From NCBI RefSeq assembly GCF_000238775.2, contig NZ_AFEJ02000001.1:4340001-4404000 (forward strand): a stretch of 64,000 nucleotides of DNA, given 5' to 3'. Every line of letters starts with the position of its first letter. Within the stretch, counting starts at the first letter, position 1. The stretch comes from Acaryochloris sp. CCMEE 5410. Its GTDB lineage: Bacteria; Cyanobacteriota; Cyanobacteriia; Thermosynechococcales; Thermosynechococcaceae. Position numbers and translations under genes: made by a program. Positions 17,520-26,102 of the stretch are shown here, one piece after another. Under the pieces are notes generated by a model. That model saw nothing but the letters and a program-made list of their open reading frames with translations, did not search any database and was not told the DNA's origin.

Positions 17520-18339
17520 CGCGGCGTCTTATTTGGTTTTTACAGACTTAGATGGCACGCTATTAAATCATGATGACTACCGATATGATGATGCGTTGCC
17601 AATGTTGGCCTGGTTAAAAGATCATCAGATTCCAGTCATTGCCGTAACTAGTAAAACACGGGTCGAAGTGGAGGAGCTGCTGCAAGCCCTCTCCTTTGAG
17701 GAGCCCTTTGTGGTGGAAAATGGCAGTGGTGTCTTTATTCCCTACAATGATCAGCGGTTTGATCTCTCCCACACAGATGTTGCTCAGCAGGAGCAGCATC
17801 AGCGCTTGTGTTTGGGATGTACCTATGATCAGGCTAGAACCGGACTTAAAACCCTTTCCCAGAGACTGAATCAGCCACTCCAGGGTTTTGGGGATATGAC
17901 GGTGGATGAGTTAATTGCCTTAACCGGTCTAAGCTCAGATGATGCACTTAAAGCTCAAACCCGCGAGTTTACGGAGCCCTTTGTCAATCCAGGGCTAGAC
18001 GCTAAAGAATTAGAACAGCATGTGGCTGCAATAGGGTTTCAGGTCTTGGTGGGCGATCGCTTCTGCCATCTGATTGGAGTAGGGGCGGGCAAGGGCAAAG
18101 CGGTTAATCTTTTGGTGCAGTGCTATCAAGTGCCTCAGGGACCCGTTAAGACCGTAGGACTGGGAAATAGTCCTAATGATTTAGCTATGTTAGAAGTCGT
18201 CGATATTCCGATTGTGATTCCAGGCGTAAAAGGCCCCCATCCAGGATTAGCGGATCGAGGTTGGCAGATCGCACCCGCTACAGGTGCCAAGGGTTGGTCG
18301 ATGGCGATGGAACAGGTGCGTGATCAGTATTGGTCATAG
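17512..18339 (+). CDS. HAD-family phosphatase, glucosyl-(mannosyl-)3-phosphoglycerate phosphatase
   Basis: The N-terminus VFTDLDGTLLNHDDY carries the HAD nucleophile motif DxDGT. VIAVTSKTRVEVEEL and PFVVENGSGVFIP are typical of the MPGP subgroup, and VGLGNSPNDLAML gives the last acidic motif. MPGP/GpgP enzymes remove the phosphate from mannosyl- or glucosyl-3-phosphoglycerate; with gpgS nearby the glucosyl form is expected. The start codon lies 8 nt inside the end of the phosphorylase gene, so the two are translationally coupled. It is 275 residues long, normal for the family. Confidence 0.86.
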   Translation: MTNAASYLVFTDLDGTLLNHDDYRYDDALPMLAWLKDHQIPVIAVTSKTRVEVEELLQALSFEEPFVVENGSGVFIPYNDQRFDLSHTDVAQQEQHQRLCLGCTYDQARTGLKTLSQRLNQPLQGFGDMTVDELIALTGLSSDDALKAQTREFTEPFVNPGLDAKELEQHVAAIGFQVLVGDRFCHLIGVGAGKGKAVNLLVQCYQVPQGPVKTVGLGNSPNDLAMLEVVDIPIVIPGVKGPHPGLADRGWQIAPATGAKGWSMAMEQVRDQYWS

Positions 18340-18490
18340 GAATTGAGAATGTTTCTGATCTGCCGTCATGGCCAATTCTGAGAGTCTTTCATAAAGTTCT
18401 TATCGTTTCCTCAGATACGGGTTGGGATAGCCTCAGTCACGTTAGCGAAGCTAATGACTGTTAGTCCATTCCCTACCCTACATACCCATC

Positions 18491-19216
18491 ATGAACGGAT
18501 GCTCCTTGGCCCTGAAATCGAATCTGAATCAGAAACGCTATGGACCCACCTCTCTCTGGTTCTGGATTGTAACCGTAGTCGGGATCTTGGGTGTTTTAGC
18601 GATGACAGATCACCTGCCCTCTTTGAGCTTGCAAGTATTCACTGTCGAGGGTTTTCAGAACTTTGTAAACCAGATAGGTCCTTGGGGACCCATCGCTTAC
18701 ATTGGGTTGTTGATTATTTCGGTGGTAGCTAGTCAAATTCCGGGTGCACCGCTTGCGATCGCAGCCGGCGTATTGTGGGGACCCTTAACAGCAGGTGTGT
18801 ATACCATCATCGGCGGATTTTTAGGAGCAGTCCTTGCTTATAGCTTAGGCAAGTACCTGGGACAATCCTTCTTTCAAACCCTTACGGGTAAGAGGATTAT
18901 CATTTCTCCCGATTTAGCCACGAATCTAATGGGCTGGTTTATTTTTGTCAGCCGTCTACTCCCGGTGCTCTCCTTCGATTTAGTGAGCTATGGAGCCGGA
19001 ATGGCCGGTTTATCGTTCCCCATTTATGCTGCGGCGACATTGGTAGGCATGATTCCATCCACGCTCCTCCTAACCTACATGGGCGGTACCGCCGATCCAT
19101 CTCAGATGCTGGGACTCACTGGCTTACTCTTGGTGAGCATCATTGGTCTCCCGATTGTAATTGTTCGTCTGACGGGTGACCGCCTCACAACGCTAGTCAA
19201 AATTGAGCCCGCATAA
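18491..19216 (+). CDS. TVP38/TMEM64 family membrane protein
   Basis: The 241-residue protein has five or six hydrophobic segments and the VTT/SNARE-associated domain pattern: VASQIPGAPLAIAAGVLWGPLTAGVYTIIGGFLGAVLAYSLGKYLG, then FIFVSRLLPVLSFDLVSYGAGMAGLSF. Members of this family and of DedA are related to lipid scramblases and flippases, but the role of the cyanobacterial proteins is unresolved. It starts at the ATG on 18491 after a short basic N-terminus. It is a single gene convergent with lspA. Confidence 0.85.
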   Translation: MNGCSLALKSNLNQKRYGPTSLWFWIVTVVGILGVLAMTDHLPSLSLQVFTVEGFQNFVNQIGPWGPIAYIGLLIISVVASQIPGAPLAIAAGVLWGPLTAGVYTIIGGFLGAVLAYSLGKYLGQSFFQTLTGKRIIISPDLATNLMGWFIFVSRLLPVLSFDLVSYGAGMAGLSFPIYAAATLVGMIPSTLLLTYMGGTADPSQMLGLTGLLLVSIIGLPIVIVRLTGDRLTTLVKIEPA

Positions 19217-19234
19217 GGATATAACGTTTAGACC

Positions 19235-19732
19235 TTATGGAGTCGGTGTTTTGCGTGAGCCCTTACGACTACTTTTCCAAGTTGCAAATATCAGGCATGC
19301 TAGGCCCACATTGATTGAGATATCTGCAATGTTGAAGACCGGAAATTGAATAAGGCGGAAATCTAAAAAGTCAATCACTTCACCCAAAAAGATCCGATCA
19401 ATCCCATTCCCTGCTGCCCCACCTAACAAAAACCCATAGCCTGCTTGTTCCCATTGGGGGAATCGAGGTCCAAATAAGCCCAGCCCAATGAGTCCCAGAC
19501 AAACCAAAAACGATAACCAAGGTAAGAGCGGACTATCTTTGAACAAGCTAAAGGCTGCTCCATCATTGGTCACGTAAGTGAAATGGAACACGTTCTGAAT
19601 CAGAGGCCAAGTGTCAGGTTGTGCAGGGGGTCTTCGTAGTTCGAAGTTCTGAGTGACCCAAAACTTAGTAAGCTGATCGGCCCCCACACTCAGCAGGGCA
19701 GATGCCCAAAACAGCAATTTTTTCCAGCGCAT
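19235..19732 (-). CDS. lspA: Signal peptidase II (prolipoprotein signal peptidase)
   Basis: The 165-residue protein has four membrane segments and the LspA motifs: GADQLTKFWV near the N-terminus, NVFHFTYVTNDGAAFSLF, then the catalytic aspartates in GNGIDRIFLGEVIDFLDF and VFNIADISIN. It cleaves lipoprotein signal peptides after lipid modification in the cytoplasmic membrane. The gene starts 3 nt after the bioY stop codon, so the two form a tight operon. Lipoproteins in this window that it could process include the Rieske and osmoprotectant-binding proteins. Confidence 0.96.
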   Translation of the reverse strand: MRWKKLLFWASALLSVGADQLTKFWVTQNFELRRPPAQPDTWPLIQNVFHFTYVTNDGAAFSLFKDSPLLPWLSFLVCLGLIGLGLFGPRFPQWEQAGYGFLLGGAAGNGIDRIFLGEVIDFLDFRLIQFPVFNIADISINVGLACLIFATWKSSRKGSRKTPTP

Positions 19733-19735
19733 AGG

Positions 19736-20383
19736 TCAATAGAACAAGATTCGTCGAAGCAAAAATGCGATGAGAGCAGAGGCACACATGACAATCAACT
19801 GTCCAGGAAAGGGCAAAATCGAGAACTGCCAGATCGAGGCCCCCCAACTTAAAGAAGATAACTGTAACAGAGATAATCCCGTCAGATAAACAATGCCAAA
19901 TAAGTGAATTGTCAGCAGTCCGCACAGGCAACTCAGTAATAAAATCTCGATGCGACTCTTTTTGCTGCGAAAGGCCAAATATCCACAAACCCATGCACCA
20001 GGTAAAAAGCCGAGTAGATAGCCAAAAGTAGGCTCTTGTACATAGCCTAGCCCACCCCCTTGGGAAAATACTTGGACGCCACTTAGCCCCAAGACCAAAT
20101 AGGCAATTTGGGAGAGCGCTCCTGCATTTTTACCTCCCAAGCACCCTACGAGTAAAACAGCTCCTATTTGTAAAGTTGTACCTAAGGAGTAGAGATCGAT
20201 CTGATTCCAATCAATCGGCCATGTTGACGGGACAGGGACCGCAACCTCAATGAAAACCCCATTGATGGTTAACAAGAGTCCGATAATTGCCCATAGAAGT
20301 TCATCAAAAGTGGTCAGCACGGGGTTGGAACGTAATAGAGAGTGTTTGGACTCGTAGTTCAAAGAAGCAATGCGGTCATCCAT
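19736..20383 (-). CDS. bioY: BioY biotin-transporter component
   Basis: This 215-residue integral membrane protein contains the BioY pattern LGTTLQIGAVLLVGCLGGKNAGALSQIAYLVLGLSGVQVF, then GGGLGYVQEPTFGYLLGFLPGAWVCGYLAF. BioY is the substrate-binding S component of ECF biotin transporters and can also work alone. No bioM or bioN gene is next to it here, so it would rely on energy-coupling subunits elsewhere or act alone. It is the first gene of the bioY-lspA pair, a common cyanobacterial order. Confidence 0.9.
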   Translation of the reverse strand: MDDRIASLNYESKHSLLRSNPVLTTFDELLWAIIGLLLTINGVFIEVAVPVPSTWPIDWNQIDLYSLGTTLQIGAVLLVGCLGGKNAGALSQIAYLVLGLSGVQVFSQGGGLGYVQEPTFGYLLGFLPGAWVCGYLAFRSKKSRIEILLLSCLCGLLTIHLFGIVYLTGLSLLQLSSLSWGASIWQFSILPFPGQLIVMCASALIAFLLRRILFY

Positions 20384-20965
20384 TAGGAATAGATTAGGAG
20401 AGGATTGGACAATCTAGTGCAACTTTTTGTCGCTCAGCAGTGATGCGTACGAACGAAAACTACGCTGTTATCTGTATTCTGAACCGACAGGAATTCAAAA
20501 TAAGTGAGTCTCGTTAGCTCAATCTTCAAAAGCTGCGAAAATCACAATAGGGCTATTCTATATTGATTTATCAACCCTAAAACCCTGAAAATTCTTGGCT
20601 GAGATTGCTTTCCTCATAATAATGCCAACGAGTAAGACCCGGCTTTGTTGCGTCGCTGTCCAATCTATATCCACCGACTGTATCCATCTATAAGGTCGGT
20701 GTAACAGTGTCAAGTATTGGATGCTGTCAGACACATCTAGTACCTCTAGACTTAAACTAGGGTTTGCCATATAGAACTTTTATTGGATGGAAGACTTGCC
20801 AGTGTTAGGATGTAGAAAAACAATACTTCATAAGTAAGCCACTAAGTATATCTGCTCTGCAGTCAAATTAACATTACTTAGCGGGCGAGGTCTGATAGTA
20901 TTTTGTATTAAGTTTGATAATAAAGTTACGGTGGCACCGATAACAGAGGAGGAGATAGCTTAACA
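20384..20965. other. Intergenic region between bioY and the first pcb gene
   Basis: This 582-nt stretch lies between diverging genes and must carry the promoters for both. No convincing gene is seen; a 70-codon open frame on the minus strand (20558-20770) lacks a ribosome-binding site and resembles nothing. The last 90 nt are AT-rich. They end in a strong purine element GAGGAGGAG (20946-20954), 11 nt before the pcb ATG, suggesting high translation of the antenna protein. Confidence 0.6.
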
Positions 20966-22024
20966 ATGCAAACTTATGGAAATCAAAACGTTGAATACGG
21001 ATGGTGGTCGGGAAACTCCCGGTTCACTGATTTTAGCGCGCAATTTTTAGCCGCTCATATCGGCCAAATTGCTTCAATGACATTTTTTGCTGGTTCGATC
21101 ACTTTATTTGAACTCTCTCGATATAACCCTGATATTCCCTTATATGCTCAAGGCTTTGTCTGCTTGCCCCAGCTTGCCCGTGAGGGTTTTGGTATTGGTT
21201 CAGGTGGAGCGGTTGTGGATACTTATCCCTTCTTCGCCGTTGGCATGATCCACTTATTTGCAGCAGCCGTTTTTGGCTCAGGTGCGATTTTTCATATTCT
21301 AACGGGTCCTAAAGTTTTGGCAGAAAGTGATTCTGCTGCCTCTCAAAGATTCCACTTTGAGTGGGATGACTTCGAAACACAAGGTCGGATTTTGGGCCAT
21401 CATTTATTGTTCTTAGGGTCTGGTGCGCTACTGTTTGTAGTCTGGGCTGCTACCCACGGGATTTACGATCCGAATGTTGGAGAAGTGCGAGCAGTTGCTC
21501 CTGGCTTTGATATTGTTCGAATCTTTAAATATGGCTGGTCTACCCCTGGCTTCAACCCCTTCTTTGTTGATAACTTAGAAGATGTAATGGGAGGTCACCT
21601 CTTTGTTGCTCTGATCGACATTGCTGGTGGTATCTATCACATTCTTGTTAAGCCTTGGCCTTACACAGAAAGAATTTACACAAAATCTGGTGAAGCACTT
21701 CTGGGTTATGCATTAGGTGGCCTAGGACTCATGGGTCTCGTTGCAGCCTATTTCTGCTCTGTTAACGACGTTGTTTTCCCTGTTGAGTTTTTTGGTCCGG
21801 TGCTTCAGCCTAACTTAGGTTTCTTGCCTAACTTTGCAGATACCTTAGATGTTTCTGCCAGTGGTCATACTAGCCGTTTCTGGATTGCTAATTTCCACTA
21901 TTTTTGGGGATTCTATTGCATCCAAGGTCACCTGTTCCATGCCTTGCGTGCCTCAGGTTTTGACTTCCGTGTGCTTACCAAGTTCTTTACAACTGAAACC
22001 GTTGAGCTTGGCGCTGACATTTAA
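20966..22024 (+). CDS. Pcb/IsiA-type chlorophyll-binding antenna protein, copy 1
   Basis: The 352-residue protein belongs to the six-helix CP43-like antenna family: WWSGNSRFTDFSAQFLAAHIGQIA, LARE(G)FGIGSGGAVVDTYPFFAVG, RILGHHLLFLGSGALLFV, NLEDVMGGHLFVALIDIAGGIYHI and HYFWGFYCIQGHLFHALR. It lacks the large lumenal loop of CP43, as expected for Pcb and IsiA. His residues in the membrane helices would ligate chlorophyll (Chl d, a or b depending on the host). The DNA looks more AT-rich than that of the second pcb gene. A stem-loop follows the stop codon. Pcb versus IsiA cannot be settled by eye; the tandem arrangement favours Pcb. Confidence 0.88.
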   Translation: MQTYGNQNVEYGWWSGNSRFTDFSAQFLAAHIGQIASMTFFAGSITLFELSRYNPDIPLYAQGFVCLPQLAREGFGIGSGGAVVDTYPFFAVGMIHLFAAAVFGSGAIFHILTGPKVLAESDSAASQRFHFEWDDFETQGRILGHHLLFLGSGALLFVVWAATHGIYDPNVGEVRAVAPGFDIVRIFKYGWSTPGFNPFFVDNLEDVMGGHLFVALIDIAGGIYHILVKPWPYTERIYTKSGEALLGYALGGLGLMGLVAAYFCSVNDVVFPVEFFGPVLQPNLGFLPNFADTLDVSASGHTSRFWIANFHYFWGFYCIQGHLFHALRASGFDFRVLTKFFTTETVELGADI

Positions 22025-22041
22025 GTCAGACTATATTTTCG

Positions 22042-22088
22042 CAAAAGTTTGAAAGCGCTTCTGCTGCAGTCGCGCTTTTAGACTTTTG
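22042..22088 (+). terminator. Stem-loop just after the first pcb gene
   Basis: CAAAAGT (22042-22048) pairs with ACTTTTG (22082-22088), and AAAGCGC (22052-22058) pairs with GCGCTTT (22072-22078), separated by a 3-nt internal loop on each side. It starts 18 nt after the stop codon. There is no T-run behind it, so it may stabilise the mRNA 3' end or attenuate read-through into the second pcb gene rather than terminate fully. Confidence 0.5.
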
Positions 22089-22297
22089 TAAAACGGAAAT
22101 ATGAAGGCAGTGAAACTTAAACTCAACTAAGTTCTATCTGCCTTGGTTATTTGAATTCGAAAGAGTTAATAAATCTCGCTCAACTTAGTCATGGCTCTGC
22201 ATGATTTTATGTTGATTGCTTCAAAATAAACGGTTTTATCGTTACACCAGCAGTTTTTGAATTTTTCAGTTAACCGATACAAAAGAGGAAAACAGTT

Positions 22298-23360
22298 GTG
22301 ACCGCATCTGTACGAGGAAGAAGAGGCGGCAAGGTAGCCGTCCAAACTGAATTACCGACATCCGTATTAAGCAACTTTGAGAACGAATGGTGGGCCGGCA
22401 ACGTTCGGATGACCGACCTATCCGGTATGCTTTTGGGTGCTCACCTATGCCATGCCGCCTTAATGAGCGTCGTTCCAGGCGCCTTCATCGTTCAAGAAGT
22501 AGCCCGTTATCAGCCGGGAGTCTCCCTGCCAGATCAAGGGATGATCTTCATGCCCCACCTAGCCGCTCTTGGTGTTGGCATTGGAGCAGGTGGCGAAGTC
22601 GTTGACACCTACCCGTTCTTCGTCATTGGAGTCCTGCACTTTTTCATAGCAGCCGTATGTTGCGCAGCCGGGTTATTCCACACCTTCCGAGGAGAAGCAG
22701 ACCTGAACGATGCTCCTGACGAGAGCTATGCAGCTGCCTTCCGGTATGAGTGGGACAACTTTGAGAGCCTCTCTACCATCATTGGTCATCACCTCGTCTT
22801 CATCAGCGTGGCCTGTCTAATATTTGCCGTCAACGCTGCCTATGGCACCGGCATGTATGACATCAACACAGACACCGTGCACCAAATCAGTCCTAACTTA
22901 AATCCTGTAACCCTTTGGGCTACCTTTTCGGATTTACCCCCAACGGTTGGAGCGGTGCTGGAATGGCAGCAGTCGACAACATGGAAGACGTGATTGGCGG
23001 CCACTTCTTGATTGGTGTGATTGACCTATTGGGTGCAGCCTTCCATATTCTTTATCGCAAGCCTACCCCCATCTTCAACAAGCGTCCTGTTTACTCTCCC
23101 GCCAATGGAGGCTGGACCATTTCTGAAGGGATTCTGAACGGTGAAATCATTCTGTCATGGAGTGTTGCAGCCGTAGGTTTCATGGGCATTAGCTCCTCCC
23201 TATTCATCCGCTACTGTGATGTGGCCTATCCCCCATCTTCCATGGCGTAGATCGGACAGGTGCTGCCACCCTTCAGCTCATCCTGGGTCTAGTTTGGATG
23301 TTAGGTGGCGGCCTTTGGCATGGACTGCGCGGTGAAAGACTCCACGCTCTGACCAAATAA
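22298..23360 (+). pseudogene. Pcb-type chlorophyll-binding antenna protein, copy 2, with two frameshifts
   Basis: Pcb motifs run across three frames: WWAGNVRMTDLSGMLLGAHLCHAAL, LGVGIGAGGEVVDTYPFFVIGVLHFF and TIIGHHLVFISVACLIF in the first; GYLFGFTPNGW, NMEDVIGGHFLIGVIDLLGAAFHI in the second; and IFHGVDRTGAATLQL...WHGLRGERLHAL in the third. Adding one G to the GGG run at 22917-22919 and one C to the five-C run at 23230-23234 joins them into 354 residues, nearly the length of copy 1. The start is GTG 22298 with GAGGA (22285-22289) before it. The N-terminus has a basic extension (TASVRGRRGGK) absent from copy 1. Protein-level conservation is intact outside the two sites, which favours sequence errors over decay. 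Confidence 0.82.
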
Positions 23361-23411
23361 AGCCCCCTGACGCACTGGTCAAAGTACCAACAGACCATAA
23401 AGTCAGTCATC

Positions 23412-23441
23412 AAGGGCAAGCAGGACATCCTGCTTGCCCTT
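23412..23441 (+). terminator. Strong hairpin after the second pcb gene
   Basis: AAGGGCAAGCAGGA (23412-23425) pairs perfectly with TCCTGCTTGCCCTT (23428-23441), followed by TGG. It lies 52 nt beyond the stop codon and should end the pcb transcript before the comB-like gene. Confidence 0.75.
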
Positions 23442-23546
23442 TGGTATGAAGAGGCTTTGTAGAAAGGAAAAAACCGTGCAGAAGTGGCAACAAAGCCCCA
23501 TAAAATAGAACTCGATAGAAAATAACGATATAGGTCATCTTATCCC

Positions 23547-25063
23547 GTGAAATTATTCGTTTACCATACCCCTGAAGAGATTCCCAATAATCGTCTCCCC
23601 GGCTGTGCCGTCGTTATCGACGTATTGCGCGCCAGCAGCACCATCGCAGCGGCCATCAACGCAGGCGCATCAGCCGTCCAAGTTTTAGTGATATTGAACC
23701 ATTATTAGAAGCCAGCGAAACAGTAGAGGAAGACAAACGGATTCGGGCAGGTGAACGAGGCGGCCGGAAAGTCAAAGCCTGTGAATTTGGGAACTCCCCC
23801 TTAGCCTTTACCCCGAGAACACCGAAGGCCGTCGATTATTTTAAGTACAACCAACGGGACCCGCTGTTCCGAGAGCGTCCGGAACGCCTCCAAAGTGATC
23901 ATGGCCTCCTTGACCAACCGTCAAGCCGTCGTGAACTATCTCGCCACCAAGCGTCCTGGGACCGTTTGGCTCGTGGGTTCTGGTTGGGAAGGCAGCTATT
24001 CCCTAGAAGATACCGTCTGTGCCGGTGCGATTATTGATGGCATCTTAGCCGTAGGCAAGACCCCCTCAGTAAACTAGCCGGGAATGACGAAGCCATCGCC
24101 GCCGTTTCCTTATTTCGTCAATGGCAAGACCAGTTGCCCGAATTATTGACCAGTGCCAGTCATGGTCAGCGGTTATTAAAGATGCGGGGTAAAGCCGACG
24201 TTGCTTATTGCTCCCAGCTAGACGTATTGGATACCTTACCAATTCAAAAAGGATTAGGCATCTTTGTTCAACGCAAGCCAGGCGTGATTGAGAAGACCTG
24301 TGAGTTCTTAGGTCGCCTCATGGGTCGCAAGCCCGTCAACATCCCAGCCGTCGCTAATCCAGACGTAGAAGCCCCTGCACCGGAAGCAAAAGCAGAAGCG
24401 AAGAAGCCAACGAAATCGAAGAAAGCAGCAGCCAAAGTAGACGAGAAGTTGAGACACCAAAAGCAGAGGTCAAAGCCAAAGGCAAAGATAAGCCAGCTCC
24501 CAAAGCCGAGGCGAAGCCGAAAGCCAAAGGACCTGCCGCGAAGTCTCTAACCGCTGGGCTCCCAAAGTAGCTGCCCCCCTAAGGCGAAGACAGAGGTGAA
24601 GCCCAAGGTAGAAGCCAAGCCTCAAGCGAAATCAGAGAGCAAACCTTCTGCTCAGGCCGCTGAGTCCAAAGTGAAGCCAGAGTCAGGGTCTAAAGGAACG
24701 TCCACCCCCGCTCCTAAAGCTGCGTCCACAGCGCCATCGACACCATCGAAGGTAGAGGTGAAGGATGTAGGGGAGAAATCGACTTCTGCTGTGAAGGTGG
24801 AGCCGAAGGGAAGTGAAGATCAGCCGAAGGAGTCAGCATCTGCGTCTAAAGGCGATGCACCGGTAGCGTCTGAGTCCAAGGTAGAGAAGTCGAAGACAGA
24901 CAGCCCTAAGGCGGAATCATCAGCACCTAAGACGCCCAAGGTTGACTCTAAGGAAGTCGCGGAGAAGGGAGAAGCGATGCTTAATGATGTTAAGGGGTTA
25001 TGGGCCAAAATGACGAAGCCGAAGCCTGGCTATGAGCGTGTCCCCGGGAAAAAAGAAAAGTAA
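23547..25063 (+). pseudogene. ComB-like 2-phosphosulfolactate phosphatase with a long Lys/Pro/Ala-rich tail, broken by seven frameshifts
   Basis: Starting at GTG 23547 ([13 protein letters not shown]), the pieces match the ComB family in order: [63 protein letters not shown] and SASHGQRLL. Seven one-base additions restore one frame: T at 23683-23686, C at 23811-23814, T at 23839-23842, C at 24061-24065, G near 24448, A at 24549-24550 and C at 24574-24579. The repaired gene is exactly 508 codons. ComB hydrolyses 2-phosphosulfolactate in coenzyme M synthesis; the cyanobacterial role is unknown. Residues from about 246 to 507 are a low-complexity Lys/Pro/Ala/Glu tail ending in a more ordered motif (MLNDVKGLWAKM). 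Whether it is a real pseudogene or a set of errors is open; errors are favoured. Confidence 0.75.
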
Positions 25064-25084
25064 ATTACCAGCTCATATTGTGGT

Positions 25085-26092
25085 TTACTGGGTCAATCCT
25101 GGTATAGCTAAAACTTTTTCTAATGCTTGATGAATAATATCTGGGCCTGCATCCGGGCGGCACCCTTGTTCCGTTAATAGCCGCTTCCAAGCCCGGCTAC
25201 CAGGTTGACCTGAAAATAATTGCAGCATATGGCGGGTAATGGAGTGGGGTTTTAATAGCCCTTTCATTTTCCATTCCTCTAAATAGTCCATCATGGCTTG
25301 TGCAACTTTGTGTCTAGAAGGGGCAGAACGGTCTTCGTGATAAAAGTCGCGATCGACTGTTGCAAATAGGTAAGGATTATCATAGGCAGCCCGACCAATC
25401 ATGACTGCGTCTACTTTTGGTAATTGATTGTGCACCTGGAATAACTGGGTGAATCCACCGTTAATTTCAATCCAGAGATGAGAAAGGTTTTGTTTTAATC
25501 GATAAACATCTTCGTAACGTAAAGGTGGGATATCACGGTTTTCCTTAGGACTTAAGCCTTTTAGCCAAGCTTTGCGGGCATGAACATTAAAGATTTGACA
25601 GCCTGACGCAGCAACCGTCTGGACAAAGTGGGCCATATCTTCATAGCGATCGCAATCATCAATCCCAATGCGATGCTTGACGGAGACAGGTAGGTGAGTT
25701 GCCTGCATCATGGCTTCCACGCAGGCTGCTACCCGATCCGGCTGGGCCATCAAACAAGCCCCAAAATGACCGTTTTGAACTCGACTACTGGGACAGCCCA
25801 CATTTAAATTAATTTCGTCATATCCCCAGTCTGTTGCAATACGAGCACATTCAGCTAAATCTTGGGGATTATCGCCGCCGACTTGCAAGACCAAGGGTTT
25901 TTCAATGGGAGAAAAATCGAGTAAATGATGGCGGTCGCCATTTAAAATCGCAGCACTCGTCACCATCTCTGTATAGAGCAAAGTCCGTTGGGTGATTTGC
26001 CGCATAAAGTAACGGAAATGCCGATCCGTCCGATCCATCATGGGAGCGACACTGACGGGATAATGACGTTCAGAAGGGGATGAGAATGCCAT
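25085..26092 (-). CDS. dusA: tRNA-dihydrouridine synthase A
   Basis: The FMN-dependent TIM-barrel protein of 335 residues has VAPMMDRTDRHFRYFMRQITQRTLLYTEMV, LQVGGDNPQDLAECARIA, EINLNVGCPSSRVQNGHFGACLM (with catalytic Cys in the ACLM stretch), PVSVKHRIGIDDCD and GGFTQLFQ. This is DusA, which reduces uridines at positions 20/20a in the D-loop of tRNA. It is the last gene of a probable minus-strand operon, starting 10 nt after the DUF4335 gene stop. A HIP1 octamer lies at 25646-25653. Confidence 0.95.
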   Translation of the reverse strand: MAFSSPSERHYPVSVAPMMDRTDRHFRYFMRQITQRTLLYTEMVTSAAILNGDRHHLLDFSPIEKPLVLQVGGDNPQDLAECARIATDWGYDEINLNVGCPSSRVQNGHFGACLMAQPDRVAACVEAMMQATHLPVSVKHRIGIDDCDRYEDMAHFVQTVAASGCQIFNVHARKAWLKGLSPKENRDIPPLRYEDVYRLKQNLSHLWIEINGGFTQLFQVHNQLPKVDAVMIGRAAYDNPYLFATVDRDFYHEDRSAPSRHKVAQAMMDYLEEWKMKGLLKPHSITRHMLQLFSGQPGSRAWKRLLTEQGCRPDAGPDIIHQALEKVLAIPGLTQ

Positions 26093-26102
26093 ATTGATCA
26101 GT

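Noticed and set aside
20640-20670. Possible insertion-sequence end (GGCTTTGTTGC-like sequence)
   Set aside because: No matching inverted end, target duplication or transposase fragment was found near it.
20558-20770. 70-codon minus-strand gene between bioY and pcb
   Set aside because: No ribosome-binding site, no recognisable domain and mixed composition; treated as intergenic.
22915-23250. Separate short membrane protein starting with TTG at 22915
   Set aside because: It is the central part of the second Pcb protein; the motifs GYLFGFTPNGW and EDVIGGH continue the preceding frame once one G is added.
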